Assembly (NCBI GenBank): GCA_028822935.1
Contig: JAPKCM010000041.1
Coordinates: forward strand, 1 to 36,238
Direction: 5' to 3'
Length of the DNA: 36,238 bases
Source: Akkermansiaceae bacterium
Lineage (GTDB): Bacteria; Verrucomicrobiota; Verrucomicrobiia; Verrucomicrobiales; Akkermansiaceae
Shown here: piece by piece, positions 32,251 to 36,238 of the stretch
How the letters are laid out: every line of letters begins with the position of its first letter
How positions within the stretch are numbered: position 1 is the first letter of the stretch
Translations under genes and position numbers: made by a program
The notes under the pieces: model-generated
What the model was told of the DNA's origin: nothing
The model's input: only the letters and a program-made list of their open reading frames with translations
Database searches by the model: none

Positions 32251-33420
32251 TCAGTGCTTCTCTGCTTCCCAGTAACCTTGTTCCCAGTGCATCCCTTGGG
32301 GTGGGATTTGATCTTCGGGTTTGGTGGCAGAAGTGAGAGAGAAGACATGGCCGAGAGGACTTTTCCCTGGTCGAGCGCCGCGAGTGAATTGCCCCTCACC
32401 CCAGTGCGAACCAAGAGTGAAGAGGTCAAAGCGTTGAAGATTGCCGTTCTTATCGAAAGAAATGGTGCCGGTGAGGGCGCCCTCATAACCCATTTTTCCG
32501 TCGCGGGAATTGATCAAAATGGTGCCCGTGACTTCTCCACTAGGTGTCAAAGTGAGGGTGCAGTTTTTGACTTCAGAGCGCTTCCAGGGTCTGGGCTCGC
32601 CACGGATGCTGTCGTTGAGATGGAATCGTGCCATTCGTTCCGTAAGTCGGTCAGGAAGATAGCCGCCAGATTTAGAGAGGGCGTGAAGTGCTGCCACCTC
32701 CTCTTTCTTGAGCCAAAGAAAATCAACGGCAGCGAGCGGCGTATTTCCGCCGATGACGGCAGCCTTCAGTTGACCATCTTTTCCTTCGAGTGCCCGGCTG
32801 TGGACCTTCACAACTGTTCCTCCTTTGGGGAACTCACGTGCATACTTGGCATCTTGTTTTCCTCGATCAGGAATAGTTGCGGTCTTTTCGGAGTCAGGAA
32901 GGGCTTCCCATTTTTTGAGGGCATCCCGCATCATCGCGAGACGCTTCTTCGGGTCACGGTTGTTATTGTAGCCGAGAAGCTTTCCTCCGGCGGTAAAGAC
33001 GTAGTGGCCCTGTCGGGTGCCGCCTTCGGTCCGTCGAGGTCCTTGGGCAGCGACGCTGCGGAAGAAGTGACCTTCGGCGTCCTGACGGCGGCGTTGATAC
33101 CAATCATTTGCGGCGACCGGGATGAACTCCTCACCTAGGAGCTTCTGAACCTTGGGCTTTGAAAACACCAACAACCTGTCGGTGACTCCGTTGTTTCAGA
33201 CACAGCCGAGCGGATGCCCGTCCATTTCCCAGAGGTAGATCGGCTTCTTCGCTTTAGCGGCCTCGCGCCGCGCTTCCCAGAGATCGGTGCGCCAGCCGAT
33301 CTGCAGCCATGCGGTTTCTTCTGCCTTAGGAAGAATCTCGGCGATGGCGGCCTTTTGCTCAGCAGACCATTGACCTAAAAGTGAACCTGCTCCGAGGAGG
33401 GAAATGAGAATTGCTTTCAT
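32251..33420 (-). CDS. Probable selenoprotein: exported thioredoxin-like protein, Cys-Val-Sec, TGA at 33196-33198
   Basis: Two frames joined by one in-frame TGA make a 389-residue protein. Residues 1-16 are a signal peptide (MKAILISLLGAGSLLG). Then comes WEARREAAKAKKPIYLWEMD, a typical thioredoxin-like lead-in, and GHPLGCV followed by the TGA as codon 75, so Cys73-Val-Sec75. After the TGA the same frame continues NNGVTDRLLVFSKPKVQKLL, FIPVAANDWYQRR, YVFTAGGKLLGYNNNRDP, and a C-terminal region ending QGYWEAEKH. The join is natural and the following bases form a SECIS-like hairpin, so the TGA is probably Sec rather than a mutation. It starts 2 bases after the stop of the LTxxQ-repeat gene. Alternatives: a nonsense mutation, or a short 74-residue product. 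Confidence 0.82.
33161..33198 (-). promoter_or_regulatory. SECIS-like hairpin after the in-frame TGA
   Basis: On the minus strand the TGA (33198-33196) is followed by AACAAC, then GGAG (33189-33186), a U, CACCGAC (33184-33178), loop AGGUU (33177-33173), GUUGGUG (33172-33166), a U and UUUC (33164-33161). The seven-base stem pairs completely with one G-U, and GGAG/UUUC extends it past a U-U mismatch. The loop starts 18 nt after the UGA. Established bacterial SECIS features are a hairpin just downstream of UGA with G early in the loop; the E. coli fdhF loop is AGGUCU with nearly the same spacing. Confidence 0.75.
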
Positions 33421-33422
33421 GA

Positions 33423-34436
33423 TTATTCTTCTACGGCCCCGGTGGTGGGGATTTCGATGTCAAGTTCCTGCTCGGTTTGGAAGCCGCCGAGAAATCCTCC
33501 GAGGATGCCGCCATTTTTCGACTCAAGGCTCTCACGATAGCGAGTGAGCTGATCTTTATCGAGGACGGGTTCGAGCGCTTCGACTTTCTCATCGATTCGC
33601 TTTTGTGAGCTTTCCTTCATCCTTGCCATGATGTCGTTCTGGTCGACATTTTCATTTCCTCCTTCGATCTGCTCTTCGATGATACTTCCAAGCCCAAGGC
33701 CTTCGATATCGAGTTCAATCCCGAGTCCTTCGGTCATCATGCTCATCATGGCGCCACCGGCGGAGCCCGACTTTTCTTGTTCTTCAGCCTGGTCGTAAAG
33801 AATGTCCATGACGGCGTCTTTTTGGTCGGATTTAAGATCGAGGAAGCTCAATTTTGCGAGGCTCTTGAGTGCCCGTGACTCGACGCGGTTGTCAAATTCC
33901 CGTCCTTGGAGAGCGGCGAGCTCCTCCTTCTGTTCGTCGGTGAGGAGAGGTTCGAGTGTTTCCTCGATTCCTGATCCACTCATCAGTTTGGCAATATCTC
34001 CTACGTTTTCCATTCCCTTACCCGACCGCATCATTTCTGCAAGCCCCTCTGTTTTCTTGCTCCACTGGGCGCGGAGTTCCTTTTCTTGCTCAGGAGTGAG
34101 GTTGAGCTCTTTCACAAGGCGGGCAATGCGCGCGTCGAACTTCTTCTCCTGCCGCTTCTTCATCATTTTTTCGAAGCCGGAGCTGGTGCCATCGATGACA
34201 GGAGTGGTTAGGGCGGGAGAGTCGCTTTCCTCGATAGAATCACGCTTCTTGACGATTGTTGCTCGGGTGGTGACCCGGGGTTCCTTTGGCGCGGTAGAAG
34301 AATCCGGCGCATTCACCTTAGAGGGAGGGGAAGGATCAGGGGACGCTGCGGTGCCTGGGTTATTTGGCTTAACGAACCATGCGGCGGCAAAGCCAAGGGC
34401 GATTCCAACGATGGCGACAAGGACGGTGTTTTTCAT
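33423..34436 (-). CDS. Membrane-anchored or exported helical protein with LTxxQ-like repeats
   Basis: The 337-residue product starts MKNTVLVAIVGIALGFAAAW, a signal anchor, followed by a Pro/Ser/Thr-rich linker to about residue 85. A helical part repeats the LTxxQ theme: LNLTPEQEKELRAQW, LLTDEQKEEL, LDLKSDQKDAVMDIL and VLDKDQLTRYRESL, as in Spy/CpxP-type periplasmic proteins. It ends in a Gly-rich and acidic tail. It precedes the Sec-containing gene with a 2-base gap, so the two are one operon. Function unknown; a chaperone-like or stress role is a guess. Confidence 0.8.
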   Translation of the reverse strand: MKNTVLVAIVGIALGFAAAWFVKPNNPGTAASPDPSPPSKVNAPDSSTAPKEPRVTTRATIVKKRDSIEESDSPALTTPVIDGTSSGFEKMMKKRQEKKFDARIARLVKELNLTPEQEKELRAQWSKKTEGLAEMMRSGKGMENVGDIAKLMSGSGIEETLEPLLTDEQKEELAALQGREFDNRVESRALKSLAKLSFLDLKSDQKDAVMDILYDQAEEQEKSGSAGGAMMSMMTEGLGIELDIEGLGLGSIIEEQIEGGNENVDQNDIMARMKESSQKRIDEKVEALEPVLDKDQLTRYRESLESKNGGILGGFLGGFQTEQELDIEIPTTGAVEE

Positions 34437-34564
34437 ACGATTTCTTTCGGTGTAGTTGAATTGAAGCGGTTGGCAACGCAGTGGAAGCGAACCGAAAGAG
34501 TGGATTCGTCATTTCATTTACGAAATCGATTGGCTGGATCACTCACTTTATGACAGTTTTTGCC

Positions 34565-35344
34565 ATGGTTCTTCGTCTTTTGATTCTCGCATTCCTGTCG
34601 ACCAGCTTCCTCCTTGCCGAGGAAAAGACGTCTTTGAAGATCGTCTCGTATAACATCCATCATGGGGAAGGGATCGATGGGAAAATGGATCTGCCACGCA
34701 TCGCGGCGGTTATTGCGAAAGAGAATCCGGATCTCGTCACCCTCCAGGAGGTCGACAAAATTTGCACTCGTAGTGGAGGGGTCGATCAAGCTGCGGAGCT
34801 CGGGAAGCTCCTTAAAATGGAACATCGTTTTGGCAAATTCATGGACTTCCAGGGGGGCGAATATGGCATGGCGGTGCTTTCGCGTTTACCGATCAAAAAA
34901 ACGACCCGTCACGAACTTCCGAAAGGAGCCGAGCCTCGTTGTGCCTTGGAAATTGTGGTGCAGCCGATGGGCTGGGAGAAGCCGCTCTCTCTCATCGGGA
35001 TTCACAATGACTGGACGAAGGAAGAGATTCGGGTCCGGCAGGTGACGGATTTGCTGGGAAAGTTGGAAACGATCGACCAGCCCGTGGTCCTCGCCGGGGA
35101 TTTCAATGCCGAGCCCGGAAGTGGGTCTCTCGAGTTGTTGAAAAAGAAGGGATGGCAGACCTTGCGAAAGAAGCGTGCCAACACCTGGCCCTCGGTGAAA
35201 CCCAAGGTGGAGATCGATTTCTTCATCATTAGGGATCTTCCTCCATTCACCTACGCCGAACGAATCCTTGATGAAGAAGTGGCTTCTGATCATCGACCCA
35301 TCGCGGTGAAAATTTCTGTCAGCTCTTTCAAGAAGAAGCCGTAA
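34565..35344 (+). CDS. Exported endonuclease/exonuclease/phosphatase-fold protein
   Basis: Family motifs are intact: VSYNIHHGEGIDGK, LQEVD with the metal-binding Glu, GIHNDW, LAGDFNAEPGSG with the catalytic Asp, and ASDHRPIAV near the end. The N-terminus (MVLRLLILAFLSTSFLLAEE) is a signal peptide, so it acts outside the cytoplasm on a phosphodiester or phosphomonoester. The ATG at 34565 gives the neatest signal peptide; starts at 34550 and farther upstream at 34481 are open. It is divergent from the LTxxQ gene. Confidence 0.9.
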   Translation: MVLRLLILAFLSTSFLLAEEKTSLKIVSYNIHHGEGIDGKMDLPRIAAVIAKENPDLVTLQEVDKICTRSGGVDQAAELGKLLKMEHRFGKFMDFQGGEYGMAVLSRLPIKKTTRHELPKGAEPRCALEIVVQPMGWEKPLSLIGIHNDWTKEEIRVRQVTDLLGKLETIDQPVVLAGDFNAEPGSGSLELLKKKGWQTLRKKRANTWPSVKPKVEIDFFIIRDLPPFTYAERILDEEVASDHRPIAVKISVSSFKKKP

Positions 35345-35410
35345 TAGGAGAAAGCGCCTGGCTCATTTTCTCATTTTTCAACGCATAACACTAAACGAAC
35401 TCATCAAACC

Positions 35411-36112
35411 ATGAAACTTCTCGTAATTCTATCCCTCCTCCTCCCGCTTCACGCCCAGCAGCTTCCCAAGTGGACCTCCCTTTTTAATGGGAAAGACCTT
35501 AGTGGCTGGGTTGATGTGAATACCTCGCCCGAGACTTGGAAAGTCAAGGAAGGCCTTCTCGTGTGCACCGGGAAGCCGATTGGGGTGATGCGTTCAGAGA
35601 AGCAGTATGAAAATTTCGTACTCCACATCGAGTGGCGGCATATGGAGGCGGGCGGGAATTCGGGCGTCTTCGTCTGGAGCGAGGGAACGACGCCGGCCAA
35701 CCGCCCTCTTCCGAAAGGGATGGAGGTGCAAATGCTCGAGTTGGAGTGGCCCACGATCAATGCAACGAAGGACGGGACTCCGCGCGATATCCGCTATGTT
35801 TCAGGGGAACTTTTTGGAGCCAATGGGCTCACCGCGACGCCCGATCATCCGAGAGGGAATCGGAGTTCTTCGGTGGAGATGCGCTGTAAGGGAAAGGGTG
35901 AGTGGAACACTTACGATGTCGTTTGCGTCGATGGCACGGTGAAGCTTTCGATCAACGGGAAGTTCGTGAACAGCATTCGTGATTCCTCCGTTCGGAAAGG
36001 TTACCTCTGCCTTGAGGCCGAGGGAGCGGAGATCCATTTTCGAAAGATCAAGATCATGGAACTCCCATCGGGGATGGTCACGCCGGAACAGACAGCGGCA
36101 GTGGTGAAGTAG
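35411..36112 (+). CDS. DUF1080 protein (3-keto-disaccharide hydrolase family), exported
   Basis: The 233-residue product has a signal peptide ([17 protein letters not shown]) and one DUF1080 domain: [17 protein letters not shown], then [28 protein letters not shown] and [20 protein letters not shown]. The fold is a concanavalin-like sandwich; some relatives hydrolyse 3-keto-disaccharides. It is abundant in PVC bacteria. It follows the previous gene by 66 bases and may be independent. The final 126 bases of the window hold nothing I can identify. Confidence 0.9.
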   Translation: MKLLVILSLLLPLHAQQLPKWTSLFNGKDLSGWVDVNTSPETWKVKEGLLVCTGKPIGVMRSEKQYENFVLHIEWRHMEAGGNSGVFVWSEGTTPANRPLPKGMEVQMLELEWPTINATKDGTPRDIRYVSGELFGANGLTATPDHPRGNRSSSVEMRCKGKGEWNTYDVVCVDGTVKLSINGKFVNSIRDSSVRKGYLCLEAEGAEIHFRKIKIMELPSGMVTPEQTAAVVK

Positions 36113-36238
36113 AAGCTTAATAGCGTTGGAATCAAGAGCGGGGCGCTTTCTCGAAATGGCAGCGTTGATCCTCAGTGGTGGTTCACCCAAGGGCATTTCA
36201 CCCGCACCGCGCCTTCGTCCCGCCTTGCCCTTTCATGA

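Overview
The window most likely comes from a member of the Verrucomicrobiota or another PVC-superphylum bacterium. Evidence: a PSCyt1/PSCyt2/PSD1 gene paired with a Tat-exported DUF1501 gene, a DUF1080 protein, a DUF3472 remnant, a long (590-residue) IspG with an inserted domain, and a membrane-anchored Ser/Thr kinase with lectin-like domains. GC is moderately high, genes are tightly packed, and many start codons are GTG or TTG. Everything is read from sequence alone; no search was run.

Layout. 1-2000: IS30 transposase stub, then moaC and a lipoprotein ApbE on the minus strand. 2100-5520: exported aldose epimerase (its signal peptide is interrupted by TAG), then the 5-oxoprolinase genes (fused pxpB-pxpC, and pxpA with overlapping stop and start). 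5550-7250: a Fic/HTH gene with a degenerate catalytic motif and upstream operator-like repeats, bracketed by imperfect 34-bp direct repeats. 7267-11356: PSCyt1/PSD1 protein plus DUF1501 operon. 11491-13434: glutamine-dependent NAD synthetase. 13591-18418: two small membrane proteins, an ABC-type FtsX/MacB permease without its ATPase, a YjbR/MmcQ protein and a rhomboid protease, the last three overlapping. 18479-20417: serine hydrolase, a chimeric remnant (sigma-factor-like piece plus signal peptidase tail) and a small exported protein. 20432-23104: kinase with a coiled coil and two C-type-lectin-like domains. 23200-26529: truncated haemoglobin, a small unknown ORF, a CPBP protease overlapping thiL, and a TraB/GumN-like exported protein. 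26622-29124: ispG-clpS-DUF2017, all overlapping. 29125-31723: RHS remnant, GT9 glycosyltransferase, CBM9-like protein, DUF1287 protein. 31711-36112: decayed DUF3472 gene, a two-gene operon containing a probable selenoprotein, an endonuclease/exonuclease/phosphatase-fold protein and a DUF1080 protein.

The strongest result is the gene at 33420-32251 (minus). An in-frame TGA separates a signal-peptide-bearing N-terminal part from a thioredoxin-like remainder, giving Cys-Val-Sec. The bases after the TGA fold into a hairpin (7-bp stem, AGGUU loop starting 18 nt after the UGA) that closely resembles the E. coli fdhF SECIS. It is co-transcribed with a secreted or anchored LTxxQ-repeat protein, which suggests an envelope redox system that I cannot name. 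The selenium incorporation genes are not in this window, so the reading needs the rest of the genome.

Second in interest are the Fic locus (catalytic His replaced by Gln, intact inhibitory motif, operator repeats over its own start, flanking direct repeats) and several decayed gene fragments showing past rearrangement.
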